This document shows, piece after piece, positions 42,782 through 50,817 of a stretch of 64,000 nucleotides of DNA. Numbering within the stretch: the stretch's first letter is position 1; the number at the start of each line of letters is the position of its first letter. The DNA comes from FEN-1219 sp036563665 (GTDB lineage Bacteria > Pseudomonadota > Gammaproteobacteria > Steroidobacterales > Rariloculaceae). Below the pieces are notes generated by a model. The model did not search any database. It was not told the origin of the DNA and worked only from the letters and a program-made list of their open reading frames with translations. The DNA lies in NCBI GenBank assembly GCA_036563665.1, contig DATCLY010000039.1, positions 1 through 64,000 of the forward strand, given 5' to 3'. The position numbers and the translations under genes are program-made.

Positions 42782-43891
42782 TCAGTCCCAGCGGACCAGC
42801 AGCCGGCCGTCGATCGCGATCTCCGCCCGAGTGCCGAAGGCCGCGCCTTCGCGGGTCAGCATGTCCCGCACCCACGACGTGTCGGCTCGGGGCGCCCGCC
42901 GCAGGCTGAACCGCTCGAGGACGAAAGGCACCACCTCGAGACGCTCGAGCTCGCCGCCCGCATCGAGCGTGACGAGATACATGAGCGGCAAGTCGGCGCG
43001 GTAGCCCACGTGCGCCGTGATGCCCTCGTAGTCGTTCAGGAAGTCGCCGCATCCGTAAAGGATCGGGCGCCGGCGATACACCTCGATGGCCTTCGCGTGG
43101 TGCGACGAGTGGCCGTGCACGACGTCCGCTGCGCCGGCGTCGATGAGCGCGTGGGCGAACTCGCGCGCGCCGCGCTCCACCGCATAGCCCCAGTTGCCTC
43201 CGCAGTGCACGGACACCACGACGACGTCGCCCGGGCGTCGCTGGCGCTCCACGCGCGCGACGATCGGCTCCGCCGCGGCCGCGGACAGCGCGGGCACGAA
43301 GCTCACGCCCGGACGCCGGGGGCCCGCCGCCCAAGCCGCGGGCACGCCGCTCGACGCTTCCGCGAGCGCGATCACGAGCACGCGGCGGCCGTCGCCGGGG
43401 CCGATCACGGCGGGCGCGGCGGCGGCGTCCGCGTCGGCGCCCGCGCCCGCCGTCGCGACGCCGGCGGTCTCGAGCGTGCGCAGCGTCTCCTCGAGCCCTG
43501 CGTAGCCCCAGTCGAGCACGTGATTGTTTGCGAGCACGCAGCAGTCGAGTCGCGCCGCGGTCAGGCACGCCACGTTGGCCGGGTGCATCCGGTAGTGAAT
43601 CCCTTTGTGAGGCCAGGGCTCGCCGTGGGCGGTAATGCTCGTCTCGAGGTTCACGATGCGCGCCTGCGGTCGGGCGTTGTCGAGCTCCGCCAGGGCGTCG
43701 CCCCACGCGTAGTCGAACGGCACGGGAGCCGGGATCGGGCCGTTGACGCGTTCCGCGAGCTCCACGTAGACGCGGGCGTCGCGGACATAGGGCTCGTAGA
43801 GCGTCGGCTCGCTCGGCGTCGGCAGCACCTGATCGATGCCGCGGCCCGTCATCACGTCGCCGGCGAGGAACAGGGACACCGTGCCGGACAT
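42782..43891 (-). CDS. CapA-family (PGA_cap) metallophosphoesterase-like protein
   Basis: The 369-residue protein has the CapA pattern: VSLFLAGDVMTGRG near the N-terminus, IVNLETSITAHGEPWP, LANNHVLDWGYAGLEETL and VHCGGNWGYAVERGAREFAH, then VVHGHSSHHAKAIEVYRRRP. CapA proteins act in poly-gamma-glutamate capsule export, but many homologues are unconnected to capsules and no capB/capC is here. No signal peptide is seen with ATG 43891; a TTG at 43909 would add six residues. It is divergent from the cytochrome gene. Confidence 0.88.
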   Translation of the reverse strand: MSGTVSLFLAGDVMTGRGIDQVLPTPSEPTLYEPYVRDARVYVELAERVNGPIPAPVPFDYAWGDALAELDNARPQARIVNLETSITAHGEPWPHKGIHYRMHPANVACLTAARLDCCVLANNHVLDWGYAGLEETLRTLETAGVATAGAGADADAAAAPAVIGPGDGRRVLVIALAEASSGVPAAWAAGPRRPGVSFVPALSAAAAEPIVARVERQRRPGDVVVVSVHCGGNWGYAVERGAREFAHALIDAGAADVVHGHSSHHAKAIEVYRRRPILYGCGDFLNDYEGITAHVGYRADLPLMYLVTLDAGGELERLEVVPFVLERFSLRRAPRADTSWVRDMLTREGAAFGTRAEIAIDGRLLVRWD

Positions 43892-43978
43892 GGGGACACT
43901 GTGGCGCAAGGAAATGCGTGTCGCTAGTATGCCGCGTACCGTTTGGGGGGTTCACACGCGCCGAGGCAGGCGAGTCGA

Positions 43979-44743
43979 ATGCGGCCAGCCACACTGCCGA
44001 TCGTGCTGCTCGCGGCCGGCTTCGCCGCAGCACCCGCGGCCGCCCAGCATCAGACCGCTTTCGACCTCGAGGACGGCCGCCGGGCCTACCAGGCGTCGTG
44101 CGCGAACTGCCACGGGCCCGACGGCAACCTGATCGCGGGCATCGACTTCGGGCGGGGCGTGCTCCGCCGTCCGTTCACCGACGAGGAGCTCGCGGACGTC
44201 ATCCTCGAAGGGCTCCCGGACACGCCCATGCCGCCCACACCCGGCATGTCCCGCGAGCAGGCGCTACGCATCGTCGAGTATCTACGCTCGATGCCGGCCG
44301 GCCGGGTCACCGCGGCCGACGGCGACCCCGCCCGCGGCCGGCGCGTCTTCGAGGGCAAGGGCCGCTGCCTCGATTGTCACCGGGTGAACGGCCACGGGTC
44401 GCGCGTGGGACCGGATTTGAGCCGCATCGGGCGGCTGCGCGGTGCGGCGGACCTCGAGCGGTCGCTGCTCGAGCCGCAGGCGGAAGTGCAGCCGGACGCG
44501 CGCTTCGTGACGGTGACGCCGCGGCGCGGCGAGCCGGTGAAGGGCCGGCTGCTGAACCACGACACCTACACCGTGCAGCTCATCGACACCGAGGAGCGAT
44601 TGCGCTCGTTCCGCAAAGCCGATCTGCGCGCGTTCGAGTTCGTGGAGTCGCCGATGCCCTCGGCCCGGGTAGAGCTCATGCCGGAGGAGATCGCGGACGT
44701 GGTGGCCTACCTGCTCTCGTTACGCGGCGAGGTCTTGCCATGA
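43979..44743 (+). CDS. Periplasmic dihaem c-type cytochrome
   Basis: The 254-residue protein has a signal peptide (MRPATLPIVLLAAGFAAAPA, cut near AAAQH) and two haem sites, CANCH in the first cytochrome domain and CLDCH in the second. The first domain is small and has MPPTPGMS with an axial Met candidate. The second, with VGPDLSRIG and a long beta-rich insertion, resembles haem-binding domains of PVC-type cytochromes. Its stop overlaps the start of the PQQ dehydrogenase (ATGA), so it is probably the electron acceptor of that enzyme. Confidence 0.92.
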   Translation: MRPATLPIVLLAAGFAAAPAAAQHQTAFDLEDGRRAYQASCANCHGPDGNLIAGIDFGRGVLRRPFTDEELADVILEGLPDTPMPPTPGMSREQALRIVEYLRSMPAGRVTAADGDPARGRRVFEGKGRCLDCHRVNGHGSRVGPDLSRIGRLRGAADLERSLLEPQAEVQPDARFVTVTPRRGEPVKGRLLNHDTYTVQLIDTEERLRSFRKADLRAFEFVESPMPSARVELMPEEIADVVAYLLSLRGEVLP

Positions 44744-46377
44744 AGCGCTGCGCGGGCCGCCTGCTCGCGTCGGTGGCCGCGCTCGCGGCCGCCGTCTCGG
44801 TCGAGGCGCAAGTCACCTTCGAGCGCATCCTCGCGGCGAACGACGAGCCGCACAACTGGCTGAGCTACTCGGGCACGCTCGCGAACCACCGGTTCAGCCT
44901 GCTGGACGAGATCGACGCCGACAACGTGAAGGACCTGCAGCTCCAGTGGGTGTGGCAGGCGCGCTCGCTCGAGAAGTTCGAGGCCACGCCGCTCGTGGTG
45001 GACGGCGTGCTGTACACGGTGCAGCCGCCGAACGACGTGGTGGCGCTCGACGCGGCCACGGGACGCGTGTTCTGGATCTATCACCACGAGCCTTCTCCGG
45101 ACGCGCGGCTCTGCTGCGGCCGGGTGAACCGGGGGCTCGCCATCCTCGGCGACACGCTCTACATGGGCACGATCGATGCGCACCTGCTGGCGATCGACGC
45201 CCGCAGCGGCACGCTCGTGTGGGACGCGGTGGTGGCCGACGCGAAGCAGCTCTACTCGATCACCATGTCGCCCACCGTCATCAAGGACAAGGTCATCATC
45301 GGCACGGCCGGCGGCGACATGGGCATCCGCGGCTTCATCGCCGCGTTCGACGCCCGGACGGGCAAAGAGGTCTGGCGCTTCTACACGATACCCGCGCCCG
45401 GCGAGCCGGGGAACGAAACCTGGTCGGGGGACTCCTGGAAGACGGGCGGCGCGGCCGTGTGGAACGCGGGCGCCTACGACCCCGAGACCAACCTCGCGTT
45501 CTGGGGCACGGGCAACCCGGCTCCCGACTGGGACGGCAGCGTGCGGCTCGGCGACAACCTCTACAGCAATTCCGTGGTGGCGCTCGACGCGGACACGGGA
45601 GCCCTGCGCTGGTACTACCAGTTCACGCCGCACGACGAGCTCGATTACGACTCCACCCAGGTGCCGGTGCTCGCGGACATCGAGTGGCGCGGCGAGCCGC
45701 GCAAGGTGATGCTCTGGGCGAATCGCAACGGCCTCATGTACGTGCTCGATCGCGTCACCGGCGAATTCCTGCACGGCAAGCCGTACGTGAATCACAACTG
45801 GTGGGCCGGGTTCGACGAGCGAGGGCGGCTGCTGCGAGTACCGGGCATGGAGGTGACGCGGGAGCCGAAGCTGTTCAGGCCGCACGTGCACGGCGCTACG
45901 AACTGGGCGCCGCCGTCGTTCAGCCCGCGCACGGGATTGTTCTACGTCTCCCACTGGGAGAACTCGGGGATCGTGGCGATCGAAGGCCAGTTCCCGCAAC
46001 CGGTCGGCATCCATCGCCGCCAGACGGCGATGGGGCAGGTGAACCTCGAGCCGTTCTTCAACAACGACGAGGAAGCCTACGGCGTGATCCGCGCGTACGA
46101 TCCCGCCACGCTCGAGCCCGTGTGGGAGCACCGCATGGCGGACATTACCTGGGGCGGCGTGCTGTCGACGGCCGGCGACGTGGTCTTCGGAGGCGGCCGC
46201 GAAGGCTATCTGCTCGCGCTCGACGCGCGCACGGGCGAGCTTTTGTGGCGCGCATCGCTCGGCGGCCAGATCAACAGCGCGCCGATGAGCTACGCCGTGG
46301 AAGGCAGACAGCACGTCGCGGTTGCGGCGGGCAACGCGCTCTTCGTGTTCGCTCTGCCCGCAGATGCTCGACGCTGA
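44740..46377 (+). CDS. PQQ-dependent alcohol dehydrogenase, lanthanide-type signature
   Basis: The 545-residue exported propeller protein (signal peptide cut near VSVEAQ) oxidises an alcohol or aldehyde with pyrroloquinoline quinone in the periplasm. Seen are the adjacent cysteines Cys125-Cys126 (RLCCGRV), the metal/PQQ segment GGDMGIRG with Asp193 where relatives have Glu, Asn259 in GTGNPAP, and the catalytic DYD at 302-304. A second Asp after the catalytic one is the mark of lanthanide-dependent enzymes such as XoxF and PedH. NRNG near 325 supplies the PQQ Arg. No haem domain is fused; the coupled upstream cytochrome can accept electrons. Confidence 0.92.
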   Translation: MKRCAGRLLASVAALAAAVSVEAQVTFERILAANDEPHNWLSYSGTLANHRFSLLDEIDADNVKDLQLQWVWQARSLEKFEATPLVVDGVLYTVQPPNDVVALDAATGRVFWIYHHEPSPDARLCCGRVNRGLAILGDTLYMGTIDAHLLAIDARSGTLVWDAVVADAKQLYSITMSPTVIKDKVIIGTAGGDMGIRGFIAAFDARTGKEVWRFYTIPAPGEPGNETWSGDSWKTGGAAVWNAGAYDPETNLAFWGTGNPAPDWDGSVRLGDNLYSNSVVALDADTGALRWYYQFTPHDELDYDSTQVPVLADIEWRGEPRKVMLWANRNGLMYVLDRVTGEFLHGKPYVNHNWWAGFDERGRLLRVPGMEVTREPKLFRPHVHGATNWAPPSFSPRTGLFYVSHWENSGIVAIEGQFPQPVGIHRRQTAMGQVNLEPFFNNDEEAYGVIRAYDPATLEPVWEHRMADITWGGVLSTAGDVVFGGGREGYLLALDARTGELLWRASLGGQINSAPMSYAVEGRQHVAVAAGNALFVFALPADARR

Positions 46378-46509
46378 CGCCCGCGCACGGCGCGGGACGC
46401 GCAGGGGGTTGGTAAAGACCGCGCAAGGTGGTAAGTTGCGTCCGTCAAGGGGGGCCGGCCCAGCGAATGGCCGGTACGGGGTTCTTCCTTCCTTCGCAGT
46501 AGACGCTGA
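46378..46509 (+). promoter_or_regulatory. Upstream region of the GAF hybrid kinase
   Basis: The 132-bp gap has short dyads (CGCAA at 46419 to TTGCG at 46435; GGCCGGCC near 46455-46482) but no clear promoter. No good ribosome site precedes the chosen GTG at 46510. Confidence 0.25.
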
Positions 46510-48279
46510 GTGGCTGCACCTCAGGAGCAGGGGGCCGTGGGCGCGGCGTTTGGCAGCCCACGATCCGACGCGGCCGGAGCCGAAGGCGTAGCGGTCTACA
46601 CGCGTCAGCACGCGAGCGATCGGCATCGCAAGCTTTCCGATGGCCTGGCGTTGCTGTTCGAAGCGGCCACGGGCCTGCTCGCGAGCGACGACCCGCTGGC
46701 TTTCTTCGATCAGCACTTCACGCGCATTGCGGCGCTGCTCGACCTGCACGTCTACGTTCACTACGCGGTATCGCCCGACGGCAGCTGCCTGCAACTGGCG
46801 GCGAGCGGCGGCTTGTCGGCGGCACAGCGCGAGGCGATGAGCCGGCTCGCCTTCGGCCAGCCGCCGTGCGGCGACGTGGCGCGGTCGCGCCAGCCGCTCG
46901 TCCTGGTGGACGAGCCGGGCGCGACCGCGCCGGGCCTCGACGTCATCCGCTCGCTCGGCCTGAGCAGCTACGTGTGCCATCCGCTCGTGGCTCGCGGCGA
47001 CCTGTTCGGCACGCTCGCCTTCGGCTCGCTGACGCGCAAGCAGCTCACGAGCGAATCGGTGGGCCTGCTGCGTGCGGTGAGCGATCTCTTTGCGCTCGGC
47101 ATCGCGCGGCACCGTGCGGAGCAAGCGCTACGGGACGCCGACCAGCGCAAGGACGAGTTCCTGGCGACGCTCGCGCACGAGCTCAGGAACCCGCTCGCGC
47201 CGATCCGCAGCGCGGTGGACATCATGCGGTTGGCGCGCGGCGACGAGGCTACCACCATGGCCACGCTCGCCATCCTGGAACGGCAGGTCCGTCAGCTCAC
47301 GCGGCTCGTGGACGATCTCCTCGAGGTGTCCCGCATCACCCGCGGGCGGCTCGAGCTGCGCAAATCGCGCACGGAGCTCGCGTCCGTCCTCGAAAGCGCG
47401 CTGGACCAGACGACTACGCTCATCGAGGAAGCGGGCCACGAGCTCACGGTCCTGTTGCCGCCCGAGCCCGTCGTGCTCGACTGCGACGCCATCCGGCTCG
47501 CCCAGGTGCTCGCGAACCTGCTGAGCAACGCCGCGAAGTACACGCCGCCCGGCGGGCACATTTGGCTCGAAGTGCGCACGGCCGCGAACGGCATCACGAT
47601 CTCGGTGCGCGACGACGGCATCGGCATCCCGCCGGACAAGCTCGTGCACATCTTCGAGATGTTCGAGCAGGTGGACCGCTCGCTCGAACGCGGCTACAAG
47701 GGGCTCGGGCTCGGTCTCACGCTCGTGAAGTCGCTCGTGGAGATGCACGGCGGCACCGTCGCGGCGCGCAGCTCGGGGCCGGGCACGGGCAGCGAGTTCA
47801 CCGTGTGGCTGCCCGTCGGTGCCCCGGGGGCGGGCGAATGCGCGTCGGCGCCCGAGGAGACTTCCGGCGCGTCGGTGCCCGGCTTGCGCGTGCTCATCGT
47901 GGACGACAACCAGGACGCGGCCACTCTGCTCGCCCAGCTCCTGGAGCTGCAGGGCCACGAGACGCTCAGCGTGTTCGACGGCCCGCAGGCGCTCGCGGCG
48001 GGCATCGCCTTCAAGCCGCAGGTGGTGCTGCTCGACATCGGGCTGCCGCAGATGAACGGCTACGAGGTGGCGAGGCGGGTCCGCGCCACGCCCTGGGGCG
48101 AGAACGTGGAGCTCGTCGCCATCACGGGCTGGGGCCAGGCGGAGGACAAGCGCCGGGCCATGGAGGCGGGCTTCGCCCACCACCTCGTGAAGCCCGTCTC
48201 GGGTGCGGCGCTCGGAGAGCTCCTGCGTCAGGTCGGCGAGCGTTTGCGATCGGCCCGACCACCCACCGGTGCGGCCTGA
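46510..48279 (+). CDS. GAF-domain hybrid sensor histidine kinase
   Basis: The 589-residue cytoplasmic protein has a GAF-like sensor region (about 45-200), a HisKA domain with the phosphorylated His223 in LAHELRNPLAP, a HATPase domain with N-box NLLSNAAKYTPPGG, G1 DDGIGI and G2 GLGLGLTLV, and a C-terminal receiver with Asp509 (VVLLDIGLPQMNGYE) and the Lys of HHLVKPVS. No membrane segment is present, so the signal is intracellular. It follows the PQQ dehydrogenase on the same strand. The GTG start is uncertain; the first 25 residues are low in complexity. Confidence 0.92.
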   Translation: MAAPQEQGAVGAAFGSPRSDAAGAEGVAVYTRQHASDRHRKLSDGLALLFEAATGLLASDDPLAFFDQHFTRIAALLDLHVYVHYAVSPDGSCLQLAASGGLSAAQREAMSRLAFGQPPCGDVARSRQPLVLVDEPGATAPGLDVIRSLGLSSYVCHPLVARGDLFGTLAFGSLTRKQLTSESVGLLRAVSDLFALGIARHRAEQALRDADQRKDEFLATLAHELRNPLAPIRSAVDIMRLARGDEATTMATLAILERQVRQLTRLVDDLLEVSRITRGRLELRKSRTELASVLESALDQTTTLIEEAGHELTVLLPPEPVVLDCDAIRLAQVLANLLSNAAKYTPPGGHIWLEVRTAANGITISVRDDGIGIPPDKLVHIFEMFEQVDRSLERGYKGLGLGLTLVKSLVEMHGGTVAARSSGPGTGSEFTVWLPVGAPGAGECASAPEETSGASVPGLRVLIVDDNQDAATLLAQLLELQGHETLSVFDGPQALAAGIAFKPQVVLLDIGLPQMNGYEVARRVRATPWGENVELVAITGWGQAEDKRRAMEAGFAHHLVKPVSGAALGELLRQVGERLRSARPPTGAA

Positions 48280-48312
48280 ACCCGCCCGGGCGGTGGGCGT
48301 CCGGCGGCCGGG

Positions 48313-48338
48313 CGCGGCGCGCTCGCCGGCGCGCCGCG
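48313..48338. terminator. GC hairpin between convergent genes
   Basis: CGCGGCGCGC (48313-48322) pairs perfectly with GCGCGCCGCG (48329-48338) over a 6-nt loop. It lies between the stops of the kinase (48279) and the convergent propeller gene (48348), a good place for a bidirectional terminator, although no T tract follows. Confidence 0.5.
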
Positions 48339-48347
48339 CCGCCCGCC

Positions 48348-49280
48348 TCAATCCAGCGCCACGAACGCGAGCGCGTTGTGGTTGTTCATCGGGATCACGA
48401 GCTGGTTCTGGCGCGAGTCGTAGCACATGGACGCGGCGCTCGGGATGCCCGCCGCGACGACCTCGGCCTGTCCGCCCGGGCGGATGCGCGAGACGCTGCC
48501 GAAGCGCACGCTGCTCACGTACTTGGTGCCGTCCGGCAGGATCACGATGCCGTCGTTGCCGCTTTCCGCGGCGTGCTCGGTGCGCACGAGCTGGCCGTTG
48601 CGATCGAACGTGAGCACGCTGTTGTTGCCGATGTTCACTACCACGACGTTGCCGTCCGGATCGATGGCGACGCCGTTCGGCAGGGCGAGCGGCGGGCCGT
48701 CCACGAACGTGGAGACCTCGCCGGCCGCCGTGATCCGGTAGATCCGCTCCGGCTCGCGGGTGTTCGACGCGTAGATGGTGCCGTCGCGCGCCACGGCGAT
48801 GCCGTTCAGGATCGTGGCCCCGGGCACCTCGTAGACGCGGCCGGGCCGGCCGGTGGCGAGGTCGAAGGTGCGCACCACGTCGATGTCCACCGTGTACAGC
48901 GTCCCGCCCTGGATCGCGCTGCCGAGCGGGTGGTTCAGAGTGAGCTCGTCGCGCGTCTCGCCGATCCATTTCGTGGTGTGCACGGTGCCGTCGGGGTTCA
49001 CCAGCGAGACGTAGCCGTCGTTCGGCTGCACGTCCTGCGGCATGCCGGCGTTCATCACGACGATCAGGTTGCGGTTCGGATCGTACGTGCAGCTTTCCGC
49101 GAACCGGAAGCTGCCGAAGACCTTGACGTTGTCCGTGATGGGCGTGGCCACGCCGGCCTCGTTGACCGTGCCGAGCGGTTGTCCCGTGCGGAAGCCTTGT
49201 GTCCCGGACGGCGGCTGGGCCGCCGCGAGGCCGGAGCCCAAGAGCAGGACGACGGAAAGCGGAAGGACGTGTCTTTGCAT
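48348..49280 (-). CDS. Exported SMP-30/NHL-type beta-propeller protein
   Basis: The 310-residue protein has a signal peptide (MQRHVLPLSVVLLLGSGLAA, cut near AAAQ) and a six-bladed propeller with repeating blade motifs: GATILNGIAVARDGTIYASN, ALPNGVAIDPDGNVVVVNIG, SGNDGIVILPDGTKYVSSV. These are typical of SMP-30/gluconolactonase and NHL folds. No confident catalytic residues can be assigned. AAGGAA precedes ATG 49280. Confidence 0.85.
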   Translation of the reverse strand: MQRHVLPLSVVLLLGSGLAAAQPPSGTQGFRTGQPLGTVNEAGVATPITDNVKVFGSFRFAESCTYDPNRNLIVVMNAGMPQDVQPNDGYVSLVNPDGTVHTTKWIGETRDELTLNHPLGSAIQGGTLYTVDIDVVRTFDLATGRPGRVYEVPGATILNGIAVARDGTIYASNTREPERIYRITAAGEVSTFVDGPPLALPNGVAIDPDGNVVVVNIGNNSVLTFDRNGQLVRTEHAAESGNDGIVILPDGTKYVSSVRFGSVSRIRPGGQAEVVAAGIPSAASMCYDSRQNQLVIPMNNHNALAFVALD

Positions 49281-49477
49281 TCGTTGTTCCTTGTTGCGGT
49301 TCCGATGTCGGCGGCGCGCGGCGGCCGCCCGACGTTCGTTCGGGATCATACTCGGGCGCGAATGAGCGAGCCATCCGCCGGCGAAGCTCTCGCACCGCGG
49401 CGCGCCGCACCGCTTCGCGCGTCAACCGATCGTCGCCAGGGGCGTTGATCGCGTATCACACCTTCGAGGAGATCGTC

Positions 49478-50017
49478 ATGACCAGGGATCGGAAGCAGCT
49501 CGGCCGCACCCGCTTCGTGCGCTCGCCGGCGATTCGAGTCGCGCTCGCGCTCGGCGCATTCGGCGCCGCGCTCGCGGTCGGCACCGTCGCCGCACAGCCG
49601 CGGTCCGGCGCGGACCCATGGTTCGAGCGCTTGGACACCAACGGCGACGGCGTCATCGAGCGCGACGAGTTCGAGGCCTCCCGCCGCTCGCAGTTCGAGC
49701 GCGCGGATGCCGACGGCGACGGCTACCTGAGCGACGACGAGCTGCGGGCGCTGCCCGAGCGGGGCGGAATGGGAGGCCGCGGCCATTCGCGCGGCCGCCG
49801 CTGGGCCGGGCGAATGCCCGACGTCGGAGGCCAGGCGCTCGCTCGCCACGACACGGACGGCGACGGCCGTTTGTCGGCGCAGGAATTCCTCGCCGCCGAG
49901 AGCCCCATGCTGCGCCGCCTCGATACGGATCGCGACGGACGCATCACGCGGCAGGAGGCGGAGTCGGCGCAGGCGCGGGCGCGCGAGCACATGCGGCCGC
50001 GGCCTCGAGCGTTGTAG
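49478..50017 (+). CDS. Exported EF-hand calcium-binding protein
   Basis: The 179-residue product has a signal-like hydrophobic stretch (IRVALALGAFGAALAVGTVA, cut near AAAQ) and four EF-hand loops: DTNGDGVIERDE, DADGDGYLSDDE, DTDGDGRLSAQE and DTDRDGRITRQE. Each has the acidic residues at loop positions 1, 3, 5 and 12. A Gly/Arg-rich linker joins the two pairs. Such proteins bind Ca2+ in the periplasm; partner unknown. CGAGGAGA lies about 5-8 nt before ATG 49478. Confidence 0.88.
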   Translation: MTRDRKQLGRTRFVRSPAIRVALALGAFGAALAVGTVAAQPRSGADPWFERLDTNGDGVIERDEFEASRRSQFERADADGDGYLSDDELRALPERGGMGGRGHSRGRRWAGRMPDVGGQALARHDTDGDGRLSAQEFLAAESPMLRRLDTDRDGRITRQEAESAQARAREHMRPRPRAL

Positions 50018-50029
50018 CGGGGCGGGTTC

Positions 50030-50632
50030 CTAGCGTCGCTCACCGCTCTTCGCGGAGGGAGTGAAGAGGAGCGCCGGGTCGAGCATGACCTCGGCCGGCG
50101 CGTCGGGCTCGGCGGCGACGGAGGCGTCGAGCTCGGCCGGGGGCGCGGGTGGCTGCTCGCGCAGCCGGAGGGAGTCGGCCAGGAGTCGGTTGATGGTTCC
50201 GTCGGGGACCTCGTCGTCCGGGCGAACGGCCGCGCCCGCCGCGGCCGACCCGTCGCCCGCGCGGGCGAGCTCGCCGCGTAGCCGGTCCCGTTCGGCGGCG
50301 ACGAGATCGAGCAGTCTGCGCGCCTCGGCGAGCGCCTGAACCGTATCCTCCGTGCTCGTGTCGAGGGCGGCGATGCGAGCCTCGAGCGCCGCGACGCGTT
50401 CCTCCGCCGTCTGCGCGCGCTCGCGCGCGTCGGCGAGCTGCTTCGAGTAGCTCTTCTCGAGGACCTCTGCCTGAAAGCGCAGCTTCTCGACGGTCTCGCG
50501 GAGCGCCGCCGACCGCTGGCGCTCCTCGGTGAGCGCGCGCTCGAGCCGCTCGATGGCGGCGTCGCGCTCGTCGAGCGCCGGCGCGTCGGCGGTGGTGTCG
50601 GTGTGGAGCGGCACGGTGTGCCCTTCGGTCAT
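50030..50632 (-). CDS. Coiled-coil protein (unknown)
   Basis: The 200-residue protein is one long predicted coiled coil (about 20-130) with heptad-like Leu/Ala spacing and many Glu/Arg (ERDAAIERLERALTEERQRS, AQTAEERVAALEARIAALDT), followed by a Pro/Ala-rich acidic tail. No signal peptide, membrane segment or known domain is seen. ATG 50632 follows a possible TTG one codon earlier. It is convergent with the EF-hand gene, 12 bp apart. Confidence 0.7.
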   Translation of the reverse strand: MTEGHTVPLHTDTTADAPALDERDAAIERLERALTEERQRSAALRETVEKLRFQAEVLEKSYSKQLADARERAQTAEERVAALEARIAALDTSTEDTVQALAEARRLLDLVAAERDRLRGELARAGDGSAAAGAAVRPDDEVPDGTINRLLADSLRLREQPPAPPAELDASVAAEPDAPAEVMLDPALLFTPSAKSGERR

Positions 50633-50817
50633 CAACGTGTTTGCGCCCTCAGGTGAAGGCGCAGACTAGTGCGCCCGCGGCGACGGCGCGCGGAAGCCGG
50701 TCACACGCGGCGGCGGAGGCCGGGCCCGCTGCGAAGCCCGTCACGCGGCGGGCGCGATGACGCGCGGCGCGCCGTGAGCGATACTGCGAGTCACCGGCCG
50801 TGCCGTTGGGAGATCGC

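Noticed and set aside
42782..43891. Capsule (poly-gamma-glutamate) locus
   Set aside because: Only a CapA-like gene is present; capB, capC and capE partners are missing.
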